Assembly: GCA_949128115.1 (NCBI GenBank)
Contig: OX421968.1
Coordinates: 25,838,377-25,902,376 of the forward strand
DNA length: 64,000 nt
Source of the DNA: Anaspis maculata
Lineage: Eukaryota; Arthropoda; Insecta; Coleoptera; Scraptiidae
Reading direction: 5' to 3'
This document shows, piece by piece, positions 21,925 through 32,640 of this stretch. The position numbers and the translations under genes are program-made. Numbering within the stretch: position 1 is the first letter of the stretch; each line of letters begins with the position of its first letter. The notes beneath the pieces are model-generated. The model did no database searches. It was given only the letters and a program-made list of their open reading frames with translations, and had not been told where the DNA came from.

Positions 21925-23129
21925 GGTAAACTAAACAAATCAAGTGCGTTCTCCTGACCCGACGGCGCAGATGCAACATGGACGCAACTGTCGCTATTTA
22001 GTGCCAAATTTGAAACATACAGACAAATATCGACTTTTCTATGGAATACCAGCCTATTTCATGACTAAGTCTCCAGATAGATACAAAAAAGTTATTAAAA
22101 ATGTGAAGAAGAACCAGTCGCAAGCCAAATTTTTTATTTTGTATAGTTCTTTTTCACAAAATAATAAAAATATTGGAAGTTCCTTGCTTACTTCGCAAAT
22201 GATCCACAGTCTGTTAATCGCGATGTTGTCAGATTTGGCATGGCCGCCGTTACCAATAATACGTTATATTACATATACTGTCACCTCAAACAGTCACTAT
22301 AAAATCAATTTGTTTTGGAAGATGTTTCCTTCCGCTCTTCTAATTAGGGAATCTGACACCATACTGAATGAAAGTTCAAAATTGGGAAATTATTATATGG
22401 AAGTAATTGAAATTTATATTTCTTGTTCACTTGGCAACCCCGGATACGGTTTCTGCCGTTCTCCTGCCTAGCTTCTGGGCCGGATAGTCTTATGCAATCC
22501 GCAGTACATTCATGTAGCAAGGATTGCCTGAAACGTACCATATGAGAGTGGCTCTCGCGGCTCGCCTACCTTTGGCCCCAGAGGCTTTCAGTTAGAGGAG
22601 ACTCGGAGAGGGCCCTGACCAAAACTTCCACGCCACGTGTTCGCGGAAACGGAATAAAATGAAACCTTTTACTTCATCGTATCGACTCTCGCTTCTACAC
22701 TTGTCATGACGCAGTGTTTATTTTCATTCTTTCTTGTAAGAACCGAAAGCGTGCCTTCCTATTCCACCTTCAAAATGATTGTTTTTTATGTTTAAAAGAT
22801 TGAAATAACATCAGTCTCACAACTCACAAACAGTGAGCATCAATAGTTGAAAATTTCACTTACACAAACGATTATTGATAGTTTTTCTGATCATGTTACG
22901 TGTTAACAGACGCTATTTGTCTGGAAGTTTCATATTAAGCGCCTAATTATACGCGCATGGGCCCGGATAACACGTAAGATACACAGTCCTATTGTGATCT
23001 GTATCACTGTATCATCCTTGTTTATCGGATATTATTTATGCGGACTGCGGAGTCGGAGTCACTTTATTATAATGCGCCCGCCTTATGAAATATCTCAAGA
23101 AAGAGCAGTTTGTAGCAACTGATTGTTGA
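21925..23129. other. No supported gene
   Basis: A 175-codon frame at 21944-22471 has no recognisable domain and begins at a MITE border. GC-richer stretch 22430-22660 contains a TCCGCAGTACATT phrase like one inside the insertion at 30910-31041. Rest has nothing clear. Confidence 0.35.
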
Positions 23130-23267
23130 CTGTACTTTTTTTTTCAAAGTCCACTGTGGTGCACATGACACACACCTTTTTGTATTCACCGCATCCGTGA
23201 ATGCGAGAGTCGAGGCGAGAGTGTTTGTCATTTGCACCACAGTGGACTTTAAAAAAAATGGACTGTA
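23130..23267. mobile_element. Palindromic MITE C (copy 1)
   Basis: AAAGTCCACTGTGGTGCACATGACA-type arm pairs with TTTGCACCACAGTGGACTTT. About 138 bp. Same family as 23941-24055. Confidence 0.7.
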
Positions 23268-23940
23268 TCTATGATACGTTGACATCATAAGGTGAGTCAC
23301 TCATTCTTTAGGGTCGATTTCGGAAATACCAATCACCCATATTCCCTTTGGTACCCTGCTACCCTGCAGTTAAACGGAAGAGCCGTGGCCATGGCTTATC
23401 ATAGCAATAATTTGCAAATTTGCATAGGTGTGGTGTGTTGTGTGGTCCTCTCGAAGATTTGCCGTTGAATAGGCAGGATAATTGAAGAAATATTTCAGAA
23501 AATCAAATTCAAACTGGTTCGGTGTTTGAAAGGAAAAGGCGAGGAACTCTGCGATGAGGCACGCAGTCCACCGACAGAATCCGTGACAAACCAGTGTCTG
23601 AGTCATATCAATAAACAGTCAAGTCAGCACCCGTAGCCGACACATTATCACAAATCTTCCTGCGATGATGCCGATGAGTGACCGTTTAGCGTCGAAAACT
23701 CTAGCGTCGAAAATACACAGCACCGAAAGTGACGGTCGAAAGTGACAGATAATGACAGTGGTCACGCTCCTTTAATTAACCCTCTTGGGGAGCCGACAAC
23801 ATTGCCACAAAACCTTCACACACAGAAGTTATAGCTAGAACTTGTGTTGTTGAAGGGGATGGGAAAACAATAATTTTAACCTCCAAATCTTGGCAGCAAC
23901 CAGCAAATAAACTGCAGGGTATCATATGATTGTGTACCTA
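23268..23940. other. No recognised element
   Basis: Contains repeated GTCGAAA units near 23690-23745. No gene supported. Confidence 0.45.
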
Positions 23941-24055
23941 CAGTCCATTTTTTTTAAGTCCATCGTGGTGCAAATGACACACATCTCTGCGTTCACGGTA
24001 AATGCGGCGGTGTGTCATTTCACGTTCACCACAATGGACTTGAGAAAATAGACTG
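23941..24055. mobile_element. Palindromic MITE C (copy 2)
   Basis: CAGTCCATTTTTTTTAAGTC start and GACTTGAGAAAATAGACTG end, with the GTGGTGCAAATGACACAC inner arm shared with copy 1. Confidence 0.7.
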
Positions 24056-24473
24056 TTATGTGTCGTGGAATTTTTAGAAACGGTTTCTACAAAAATCATG
24101 TTAATCGTTTAGATCTTTAAGCACTTTTTAGAAACTTCAATATGTACGTTTTTTATAAGCAAAAGAGAGAGGACTAAAAAATGATCGTACTCAAACTCGC
24201 TGGTTTGTTATGTGGATAGGTATCTAAAAATCCATATTTTTATATCAAATTTTCTGACCTTATTCTCTATTTTTTTTTACGCAAAAAAGGTTTCTTGTTA
24301 TTGCTGGGCACAACTGTTGAATTTTGCGCATACAGATGATTTATAAATCGCGATGCGGACATGGGTTCCTATAGGTTTACTGTTTACTGTATTAGGAAAA
24401 TGTCCAAATTCTTGTTCTTACTTGAGGCCTATTATACATATAGGTTCAATTTAAAAAAAACCTTTCAAGTAAA
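24056..24473. other. No recognised element
   Basis: AT-rich spacer; nothing identified. Confidence 0.5.
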
Positions 24474-24603
24474 CCACCTTTCCCATGCGAGAAATTACTT
24501 GCGCGCATACCTGTGAGCGCAGATTCCCGCTAGTTCATTCGGCTTCTAGAGACCGCCAGTTGTATCCTCACAGGTATGCGTGATGTTCTCATGGGAAACG
24601 TGG
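24474..24603. mobile_element. 130-bp MITE D (CCACGTTT family)
   Basis: Left CCACCTTTCCCATG and right CATGGGAAACGTGG pair; inner GCATACCTGTGAG and CTCACAGGTATGC also pair. Short relative of the elements at 36114 and 54100. Confidence 0.65.
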
Positions 24604-24846
24604 AATACCCACCTCGAATGTAGGTACATTTACTATTATAGTAGGGACGTTAGAGGAACCAACCTTGCATTTCATCCCGATGCAAAACGCTTTTGCACGT
24701 GATAGTAGTAGGTATCTACAGGTAATTTTTAAGAAGTGGTGCCCTGATAGAACCCGCGACTGGCGTGCTTCCTAAGAGGTCGATGATCCAAAAAATTACC
24801 ATTTTTGAAATCGTTGCTTTTTTCGTACTTTTTTCGCTGGACTATA

Positions 24847-25897
24847 CAGGGTGTTTCCAAAATGGTGTTACAAACTTCTAGGGGAGATTCCCTATCAAAA
24901 ATGGACAAGGAAAATATATACCTTTGATGTCCTAAAATGCTCGATTGAAAAGTTACAGGGTGTTCAAGTTGACTTTTTAAAACTGATTTTTCGACATAAG
25001 TTTTGAACCGTTTAACCGATTTTGTTCAAGTTCTCACCAAAGTTAACTGAAATAAGTCTCTATCGAATAATAGTAACGTGTTGGAGAAAAAAGTTCAGGG
25101 GCGTAGATAATGGGGGCTGTCCTCATATTTCCCCCCCTATTTTCTACACCCCTAGCTATTTTCCCAAATTGTTCTTATTTTTTTATTCTACGTTCAATTT
25201 AGAGAAAAAAGTTACTCCTGCAAAATTTTGATTAGAGGCTTCGTTTTTGAGATATCTGAGTTTGAAACTTTGGAAAACATCTCGAAATCGCCACTTTCAA
25301 TGAGCCCAATTTTTTTTCCCTGAAAAGCTCTCGTTTCTCAGAGGAAATAGTGGTTTATCAACTTAAAAAATTGAAGAGAACCTATTTCTGCTGAAAAATC
25401 ATGAGTTTTTTTTTATTCTAATTTTTTGGCCTTGGAAAGTGGCAATTTCGAGATGTTTTCCAAATGCAAAGTTTCAAACTCAGATATCTCAAAAACGAAG
25501 CCTCTAATCAAAATTTTGCAAGAGTAACTTTTTTCTCTAAATTGAACGTAGAATAAAAAAATAAGAACAATTTGGGAAAATAGCTAGGGGTGTGAAAAAT
25601 AGGGGGGGGGGGGGAATATGAGGACAGCCCCCATTATCTACGCCCCTGAACTTTTTTCTCCAACACGTTACTATTATTCGATAGAGACTTATTTCAGTTA
25701 ACTTTGGTGAGAACTTGCACAAAATCGGTTAAACGGTTCAAAACTTATGTCAAAAAATCAGTTTTAAAAAGTCAACTTGAACACCCTGTAACTTTTCAAC
25801 TGAGCATTTTAGGACATCAAAGGTATATATTTTTCTTGTCCATTTTTGATGGGGAATCTCCCCTAGAAGTTTGTAACACCATTTTGGAAACACCCTG
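24847..25897. mobile_element. 1.05-kb palindrome, CAGGGTG ends at TA
   Basis: Starts TA-CAGGGTGTTTCCAAAATGG and ends CCATTTTGGAAACACCCTG-TA; arms about 500 bp, centre near 25370. CAGGGTG ends with a TA target fit non-autonomous Tc1/mariner-like elements (inference). The open frames at 25022 (+) and 25722 (-) are mirror images. Confidence 0.7.
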
Positions 25898-25901
25898 TAT
25901 A

Positions 25902-27697
25902 CAGGTGTCCCATAATTAGCGTGCAATACTTCATCAGCAGGTTCTGCGACCCAAACTAAGAAAAAAAGTTCCCATAAACATAGGTCGAAAAATGCTTCAT
26001 AAGCGAGCTACAGCCCTCTAAAAGTGGTACCCTGAAGATGGTTTTTATTATATATCTGCGAAACTGTTGACAGCAGAATCATGAAATTTTGCACATCGGC
26101 CAATCTTTCCATGTCTAATAATATGTGGTAATAACAATTTCAAAATTCAATCCAGAAATGGGTCAGACTGTGGGGGGTGAGGGGTAAAATCACCTCAACT
26201 GTTTCAAGTGCCGTTTTGTTGCAACTTTAGCATGAAATTATGAAACCCCAAAGTATTTTGCAATAAAAATGTCCCCTTGTTTAACTTCGATAGGAAGCAC
26301 CGTTCTCGAGTAAAATTGATTTGAAACTTACCCTACATGTCATAAAAATTCATAATGAAAATTACAAAAAAAAATAAAAATTGAGCGTAGGCCATGGAAC
26401 ACGACTTCTATGTTTGGGAAAAAATAATCGAGACAGGTGACAGGCCAGAGCACGACCATTACAGAAGCCATACACGAAGTGCATGTCTGCCAGCTTTTGG
26501 TTTTTGAAACGTTCCATTTTTACAAAACAGTACCCGCAATAAAACTTCTTTAATTAGCTTCAAGGGGATTCTGATTCGACTAAAGAAGTTGTTGACGGGA
26601 ACCAGTCTTATTTTTTTCGTCAAGTAGGAACTTCTCCAAAAAGAAAATGTACGGGCATTGCTATCAAATTTTGAAAATTTCCAGAAAATTTTTAAAATTT
26701 TTAATTTAGATTCTTGAAAATTCGAAAACTAGATAGCATCGACAATGCATCTTTCCCCAAGAAAGTCGCATGCCAAATTTGAACTTTCTATTTTAAAAAA
26801 AAAGGGTACCAAAAATGATTTCTCGTAGACATGAAAAAGTGAATTAGTAGAAATCATTTTTGGTACCTTCTTTTTAAAAATAGAAAGTTCAAATTTGGCA
26901 TGCGACTTTCTTGGGGAAAGATGCATTGTCGATGCTATCTAGTTTTTGAATTTTCAAAAATCAAAATCTAAAATTTCCAATTTTTTTTTTGAAATTCACA
27001 AAATTTGATAGCAATGCCCGTACATTTTTTTCTTGGAGGAGTTTCTACTTGACGAAAAAAATAAAATGAAACCTATTTCCGTCAACAAATTTTTTAGTTG
27101 CATCAGAAACCCCTTGAACACAACTTTCAAACACACTGTCACTTATTTCATGAATCTGTCACCATGTCTTAATTATTTTTCCCTAAACAAAGTAGTCGTG
27201 TTCCATGGCCTACGCTCAATTTTTTTCTTTTTGTAATTTCATTATGAATTTTTATGACAGGTAGGGTAATTTTCAAATCGATTTTACTCGAGAACGGTGC
27301 TTTCTATCGGAGTTGAACAAGAGGGCCTTTTTCATGCAAAATGCTTTGACGTTTCATAACTTCATGCTAAAGTTGCAAAAAAAACGACACTTGAAAAAGT
27401 TGGGGTGATTTTACCCCCCACCCCCCACAGTCTGACCCATTTGTGGATGGAATTTTGAAACTATTATTATTGCATATTATTAGACATCAAGAGATTGGCC
27501 GATGTGCAAAATTTCATGATTCTGCTGTCAACAGTTTCGAAAATATTAAATAAAAACCATCTTCAAGGTACTACTTTTGGAGAGCTGTAGCTCGCTTATG
27601 AAGCATATTTCGACCTATGTTTATGGGAACTGTTTTTCTTATTTTCAGCCGTAGAATCTGCTGGTGAAGCATTGCACGCTAATTATGGGACACCCTG
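25902..27697. mobile_element. 1.8-kb palindrome, CAGGTGTCCC ends at TA
   Basis: TA-CAGGTGTCCCATAATTAGC pairs with GCTAATTATGGGACACCCTG-TA. It directly abuts the preceding palindrome. Its centre holds another foldback (26561-27117). Related to 52304-53066. Confidence 0.7.
26561..27117. mobile_element. Foldback E (copy 1) at the centre of the 1.8-kb palindrome
   Basis: CAAGGGGATTCTGATTCGAC pairs with the CATCAGAAACCCCTTG end; centre is a GGTACCAAAAATGATTTCT hairpin near 26830. Same family as 51712-52279. Confidence 0.65.
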
Positions 27698-27751
27698 TAT
27701 TTTTGAGGTCGACGAACACAATGCAATAAGTTTCCAGAAAGTGTCAAGCAC

Positions 27752-28266
27752 CAGTGGCGTACCAGACGTCTGCGAAGGGGCAGAGGTGACATTTTTCACA
27801 AGTCTTATGGTAAACACTCACTAACACTTTTTTTCACATGTTTGATATCATTTCTGACCAAATCGCACATTCTGATTTCAAAAATTAGCATGAAATTTTT
27901 ATGAAGAAGTGTTTAAACCGGTTTTATCAGAGAAAACATGATTTTTTCCCCTTAAAATTGATGTTTTGTAATTGTGCTTCCATCACTGTCTAATGTTATT
28001 ATAACGATGATTTTGACTTAGACAGTTGGTTTGGGCTATTTGAAACAAAAATATCATTTTCTGAACTTTTTTCCGTTTTCACAAAGTCACGGAGTGATTT
28101 TATTTCTTGAGATGTCAAACGTCATCAAAGCGATTTTGACCAAAGGTACAAATACTTATGAAATAAATACCCATCACTTGACGTAGATAACTTTTGCCAA
28201 AATTTTCCAGTGGCGTAGATACGGATGAGTTGTTTTACTTCTCACACCCTGTTCTGTACGCCACTG
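27752..28266. mobile_element. Possible hAT-like short element
   Basis: CAGTGGCGTACCAGA left and TCTGTACGCCACTG right. CAGTGGCG ends are common in hAT elements. No 8-bp duplication found; another CAGTGGCGTAG lies inside at 28208. Confidence 0.4.
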
Positions 28267-28284
28267 AATATTTTTGAAAAACTA

Positions 28285-29196
28285 TATTTTTTTCAAATTC
28301 CTTGTTCAATTTAGAAAAGAAAGTTACTCTTCTGAAATTTTGATTAGAGGCTTGATTTTCGAGATATTTGAGTTTTCATCTTTGGAAAACATCTCGAAAA
28401 CGCCACTTTCCAGAGCCCAAATTGTTTTTCTCTGAAAACGCCTCGTTTCTTAGCAAAAAATGGCAGTGAATCAACTTTAACGACCTAGAAAACCTATTCC
28501 AGTTGAGGAATTATGAGTTTTCTTGGATTTAAATTTTTAGGCCCTTGAAAGTCGCGATTTCGAGGCGTTTTTCAAAGTTTCAAACCCAAATATCTTGGAA
28601 ATGAAGCTTCTGATCTAATTTTACAAGAGTAACTAATTAAAGGCCTAAAAATTTAAATCCAAAAAAACTCACGATTTCTCAGCAGAAATAGGTTCTCTCG
28701 AGTTTCTAAGTTGATAAACCACTATTTTTTCTGAGAAACGAGAAGTTTTTAGGGAAAAAAAATTGGGCTCATTGAAAGTGTCGATTTCGAGATGTTTTCC
28801 AAAGTTCAAATCCAAATATCTCAAAAATGAAGCCTCTAATCAAAATTTTGCAAGAGTAACTTTTTTTTCTAAATAGGACGTAGAATCCAAAAATTAGAAC
28901 AATTTGTGAAAATAACTAGGGGGTAAAAAATAGGGGGGGAAATATGACAACACCCCCCATTATCTACGCCCCTGATTTTTTTTCTAAACACGTTGCTATA
29001 TTGTTCTTCTAAATTGTTCTATAGTTGAACAAAATCAGTTGAACGGTTCAATAGTTATGTCAAAAAATCGATTTTGAAGATTCAACTTGAACACCCTGTA
29101 ACTTTTCAACGGAGCATTTTAGGACATCAAAGGTATATTTTTTCCTGGTCCATTTTTGATGGGGAATCTCCCTTAGAAGTTTATATCACCATTTTG
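28285..29196. repeat. Diverged, left-truncated copy of the 24847-25897 palindrome
   Basis: Same order of phrases (AAGTTACTC, GAGATGTTTTCC, AACACCCTGTAACTTTTCAA), ending before CCATTTTGG. The left arm is shortened. Confidence 0.6.
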
Positions 29197-30190
29197 GTGT
29201 CCCGAAATTAATGCAACTTTACAGGGAGGTAGACAAATGAAAAATAAGGGGACTTCCTTAATGAAAATACTCTCGCAAACGTAATAAGAAAGATACAGGC
29301 CTTCAAAGTTGGTTTTTTAAAACAGTTTTTTTTTTGCATAACTGTTGAACCGTTGAGCCGATTTTATTCAAATTTGAACCAAAGGTTACTGAAATAAGTC
29401 TCTATCGAACAATGGTAACGCATTTTATTAAACATTTTTAGGGGCGAATAGGGGTTCCCTGAATATTTTTGGAAATGGTTGCAATTTTTGAATTCTACGT
29501 TCAATTTAGAAAAAAAACTCTTGCAAAATTTTGATTGAAGGCTTCATTTATGAGATATTTTGGTTTGAAACTTTGGAAAATATCTCAAAATTGCCACTTT
29601 TCAGGGCCCAATTTTTTTTTTCTGAAAAGCCCCATGTTTTTCAGCAAAAATTGTAGTTTATCAACTTGAAACACCTAGAAAACTTATTTCAGTTGAGGAA
29701 TCTTGAGTTTTCTTGAATTTTAATTTCTATGGCCTTGAAAGTGGTGTTTTCGAGATGTTCTCCAAAGTTTCAAGCCCAAAAATCTCGATGATGAAGCCTT
29801 TAATCAAAATTTTGCAAGAGTAACTTCTTTCTCTAAATTGAATGTTGTAGGATTCAAAAATTGCAACCATTTCCAAAAATATTGAGGGGGGTGAGAAAGA
29901 GGGAGAAAATGGGCAAGGTACCCCCTATTATCTTCGCCTCTGAACATGTTTGATAAAATACGTTATCCTTGTTCGATAGAGATCTATTTTAGTAAACTTT
30001 GGTTCAAATTTGAATAAAATCGGCTCAACGGTTCAAAAGTTATGCAAAAAAAACTGTTTTGAAAAACCAACTTTGAAGGCCTGTATCTCCGTTATTACGT
30101 TTGCGAGAGTATTTTCATCAAGGAAGTCCCCTTATTTTTTGATTGCCTACCTCCCTGTAAATTTTGTTGCATTAATTTCGGGACACCCTG
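29197..30190. mobile_element. 1-kb palindrome, TGTCCCGAAATTAATG ends
   Basis: GTGTCCCGAAATTAATGCAA at the left pairs with TTGCATTAATTTCGGGACAC at the right, followed by CCTGTA. Arms about 450 bp, diverged 5-10 percent by eye. Confidence 0.65.
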
Positions 30191-30382
30191 TATAGTCCAG
30201 CAAAAAATGAAAAATGAAATGAAAAAAGCAACGATTTAAAAAATGGTAATTTTTGGGCCTTCTACCCTTTAGGGAGCACGCCAGTCGCGTGTCCCATCGG
30301 GGCACCACTTATTAAAAACTACCTGTGAGTACCTACTACTCACGTGCATAAGCGTTTTGCATCGGAATGAAATGCAAGGTTT

Positions 30383-30690
30383 AGAAATACTCATAATGTA
30401 TTTTTGCCCTTTTCAGGGTCGCAGTGTGTGGTCTATCTGACTCCTGATGCTCGGAGCTCAATCCATGGCTCTTTCTGACATGCGTTCAAGTCAACGGAGA
30501 AAATGTCGCTTGTGACACGAGGTGGCGGCCCCAAAGATGGACACCTTTGATCTCTTGGAATCGTTTGTATATCGGCTTTTGGTGGTTCGATCAGAATAAT
30601 TTGTTCTGACTACAAGGCCGTTTAGATGCTGTCAGCTGTACAGAGGCTATCGGTTTATTCGTTTAGTTCTTTTTTTTATTTATGAGAGCC
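30383..30690. other. No recognised element
   Basis: Mixed-composition spacer; nothing identified. Confidence 0.5.
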
Positions 30691-31142
30691 CAATAGGGTG
30701 ATTGCATGTAGAGGGAGTTTATGGCAAAATGTCAATAGTGTCATTGTCATCTGTCAAGTTTCATCCATGTCGGAGTCAACGTCAACCGGACTAACCTGCT
30801 AACCCCACTAAATACTATCATTCTTACGTGTTTTGTTCACATACTGCTTTATTCGGCGTTTATGAGATCGAGATTGTGATTTCTAATCATTCTAACAATG
30901 CCTTACACCACACAAGGGCCGCTATTCTTGAATCGTGTGAGAAAAGTCCCTGGGAGTAAAATACATTCCGCAGTACACTGGTGTAGCGAATGTTGCCTAA
31001 AATCGTGGTTTTTAGGCAACTTTCGCTACAGAAGTGTATACGTGCCCCAATGCAATTCGCTAACAAACGTCAAAGCATAACTCTCGATCCTTGCGCTGCC
31101 TGCCGGTGATCAGGTGAACGTATTTCATGCAATCACCCTATT
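30691..31142 (+). mobile_element. THAP-type TIR element, full length, with nested insertion
   Basis: TIRs CAATAGGGTGATTGCATG and CATGCAATCACCCTATT. Inside, a start codon at 30898 begins MPYT as in the 61140 copy, but 30910-31041 is extra DNA that replaces a few bases and breaks the THAP frame. The extra DNA contains a hairpin (GTAGCGAATGTTGCC / GGCAACTTTCGCTAC). Downstream sequence then rejoins the other copy at GTGCCCCAATGC. Confidence 0.7.
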
Positions 31143-31484
31143 CCTGACATGTGCCGCTAACGTCCGTACTATATAAATTCTGATGTAAATTTGAAACAGC
31201 GGCACCGACTGCTGGTCAAAGCAGTCAAAGCACTGCCTCCTGCCTCTCTGCCCGGCCCCGGTTTATGCTTAAGGACGGAGTTCAATGGGAATATATGGCG
31301 GTCTGATGACGAACTACGAGCGTTCGTGTACTATCCACCCCTCTGTCAAAAACCAGCACGTAACCTCAACTTTCACGTGCCACTCGGCATCGGTGCAGAC
31401 TCTGCGGTGCAGCTTAGGCGGCGGCGCGGCGTCAGGTTATTTTAGTGTTATTTATTATTCTTACCTATTTAAGAAAAATCAACA
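31143..31484. other. 5' flank of a THAP-like first exon; one TTAA element end
   Basis: TTAAGGACGGAGTTCAATGG at about 31269 matches the end of TTAA-type MITE A but no partner end follows. GC-rich around 31200-31440. No other gene seen. Confidence 0.4.
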
Positions 31485-31537
31485 ATGGTTTTGAAATGTT
31501 GCGTTCCTGGGTGTAGCGGGAGGAATGACCATTATGT
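31485..31537 (+). pseudogene. THAP zinc-finger N terminus, cut by an LTR
   Basis: ATG in a good context (CAACAATGG) opens MVLKCCVPGCSGRNDHY, the usual opening of a THAP domain (C-x2-4-C then a basic turn). THAP domains are DNA-binding zinc fingers found in P-element-type transposases and in host proteins. The frame runs directly into LTR A at 31538. No second half of the finger (C-x2-H) is visible after the retroelement at 36774, so it may be a fragment of a transposon or of a host gene. Confidence 0.5.
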
Positions 31538-31665
31538 TGTGGCGGCTCTCATGTGGGCATGTGACGGAGAAACTGTTGTCTCTCTTGATAGCTTAGTGGT
31601 TAGAGTATCCATCCGGCAAATGGAAGACGCAGGTTCGAATCCTGCTCAGGGCAGACACTTTTTCT
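31538..31665 (+). repeat. LTR A, upstream copy
   Basis: Begins TGTGGCGGCTCTCATG. Matches 36646-36773 for 128 bases and then diverges. Very short for a Gypsy LTR, with no AATAAA or TATA-like box seen; more than half of it is the tRNA-like sequence. Confidence 0.75.
31582..31653 (+). other. tRNA-like sequence inside LTR A
   Basis: Folds by eye as a 72-nt cloverleaf: acceptor CTCTTGA/TCAGGGC (two G-T pairs and a C-C mismatch), TA at positions 8-9, D arm GCTT...GAGT, anticodon stem TCCAT/ATGGA with loop CCGGCAA, T arm GCAGG/CCTGC with TTCGAAT. A box TAGCTTAGTGG and B box GGTTCGAATCC are good. The base before the anticodon is C, not T, and the anticodon would be GGC, so a working tRNA is unlikely. 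Confidence 0.7.
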
Positions 31666-31673
31666 GACATAAA

Positions 31674-31689
31674 TGGTGACCCCGACGTG
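31674..31689 (+). promoter_or_regulatory. Primer binding site, tRNA-Trp
   Basis: TGGTGACCCCGACGTG is complementary to the 3' end of eukaryotic tRNA-Trp (…CACGTCGGGGTCA plus CCA). Confidence 0.8.
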
Positions 31690-31776
31690 TTGTGATCGTA
31701 TAGTGCCCGTATCAGTCAGTGTGCGTCGCGTAGTAAAAAACTTCGAAGGTACCGCGATTTACGGTGCGCGAACAAA

Positions 31777-32640
31777 ATGGCGGAGGACCAACCGCCAGCC
31801 TCGTCGGCGCCAGGTACAGCTGCAGTATCTCTGACGCTGCCCCCATGTTGGCCGACCAAAATGCCGACTTGGTTTACAATGGTGGAAGCTGAATTCACGA
31901 TGCAGAATATTACCAGCGAAAAAACAAAGTTTAGCCACGTCCTCACAGTACTTTCACCGGAAATCGCAGAGGAGGTCTGTGACGTCATCGGTGCACCCGA
32001 CGTAAACGCCCCCTACACCATACTGAAGGAAGCCATCTTGAAGCGGACGTCAATCTCTGATGCCCAGCGCCTCAAGCTACTGATAGGTGGCGAAGAATTA
32101 GGAGACCGCAAGCCTTCCCAAATGCTCCGGGGCCGGGCGATGCAGCAACTCGTAAAAAGCAACAATTACGTGAACGATGAAGCCCTGCGTCAACTATTTC
32201 TCCAAAAGATGCCACCAAACATCCAGCCCATCCTGATATCATTAAAGACGATTCCAGTTGACCAATTGGCGGAAACGGCCGATCGCATCCTCGAAACGGC
32301 AGGTTTCGGTGTCGCCGCAGCGAGCACCAGCGCCGTCCCGCCGACCGCGTCGAGCACACATACGTCCCCCACCGACTCTGCGAACATTCAGGACGCCATC
32401 TTGGAGAACATAAAACAGCTGACCATGGAAGTAGCGCAGCTAAAAAGAGAACGAGCAGCCACGCACCGAAACGGCAACCGTTATCATGCGCGCAATCGCA
32501 GCCGCGCACGTAGCAACAGCCGCGCTCGCAGCGCCTCTGGAGAGAAAGTGTGTTTCTACCACCGTCGCTTTGGTAAGAACGCCCATCGCTGCATAACACC
32601 ATGTGGTTTTTCAAAAAATGCCCAGGGAAGTCAGCAGTAA
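31777..32640 (+). CDS. gag: Gypsy gag protein (CsRn1-like)
   Basis: 287-codon ORF starting about 90 bases after the PBS. The first half has the capsid-like block [16 protein letters not shown] and LSPEIAEEV, typical of arthropod CsRn1-type gags. A middle segment includes [11 protein letters not shown] and [14 protein letters not shown]. After a coiled, basic stretch ([20 protein letters not shown]) comes a CHCC zinc motif, C-x2-H-x9-C-x3-C, at about residues 258-275. Gag packages the element RNA in cytoplasmic particles. It overlaps pol by 40 nt in the -1 frame, so pol needs a -1 frameshift or a separate start. Length is normal. Confidence 0.85.
   Translation: MAEDQPPASSAPGTAAVSLTLPPCWPTKMPTWFTMVEAEFTMQNITSEKTKFSHVLTVLSPEIAEEVCDVIGAPDVNAPYTILKEAILKRTSISDAQRLKLLIGGEELGDRKPSQMLRGRAMQQLVKSNNYVNDEALRQLFLQKMPPNIQPILISLKTIPVDQLAETADRILETAGFGVAAASTSAVPPTASSTHTSPTDSANIQDAILENIKQLTMEVAQLKRERAATHRNGNRYHARNRSRARSNSRARSASGEKVCFYHRRFGKNAHRCITPCGFSKNAQGSQQ

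Larger units (their letters stand above)
24661..30382. repeat. 5.7-kb nested super-palindrome
   Basis: Outer arms 24661-24845 and 30193-30382 pair (for example ACCTTGCATTTCATCCCGAT with ATCGGAATGAAATGCAAGGT). Between them lie at least four further palindromes listed separately. No host gene inside. Confidence 0.75.

Noticed and set aside
21944..22471. Protein gene of 175 codons
   Set aside because: Starts at a MITE border, no recognisable fold or family, no splice support. Length alone is not enough in AT-rich DNA.
25022..25722. Two similar small proteins on opposite strands
   Set aside because: They are the two arms of a palindrome read in opposite directions.
30691..31142. 8-bp target duplication of a P-type element
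   Set aside because: Compared flanks of this copy and 61140-61476; no convincing 8-bp repeat, so the superfamily stays inferred.
31582..31653. Functional tRNA gene (anticodon GGC)
   Set aside because: It lies in both LTR copies, lacks T before the anticodon, has acceptor mismatches, and the downstream copy has a D-arm change. Listed as tRNA-like instead.
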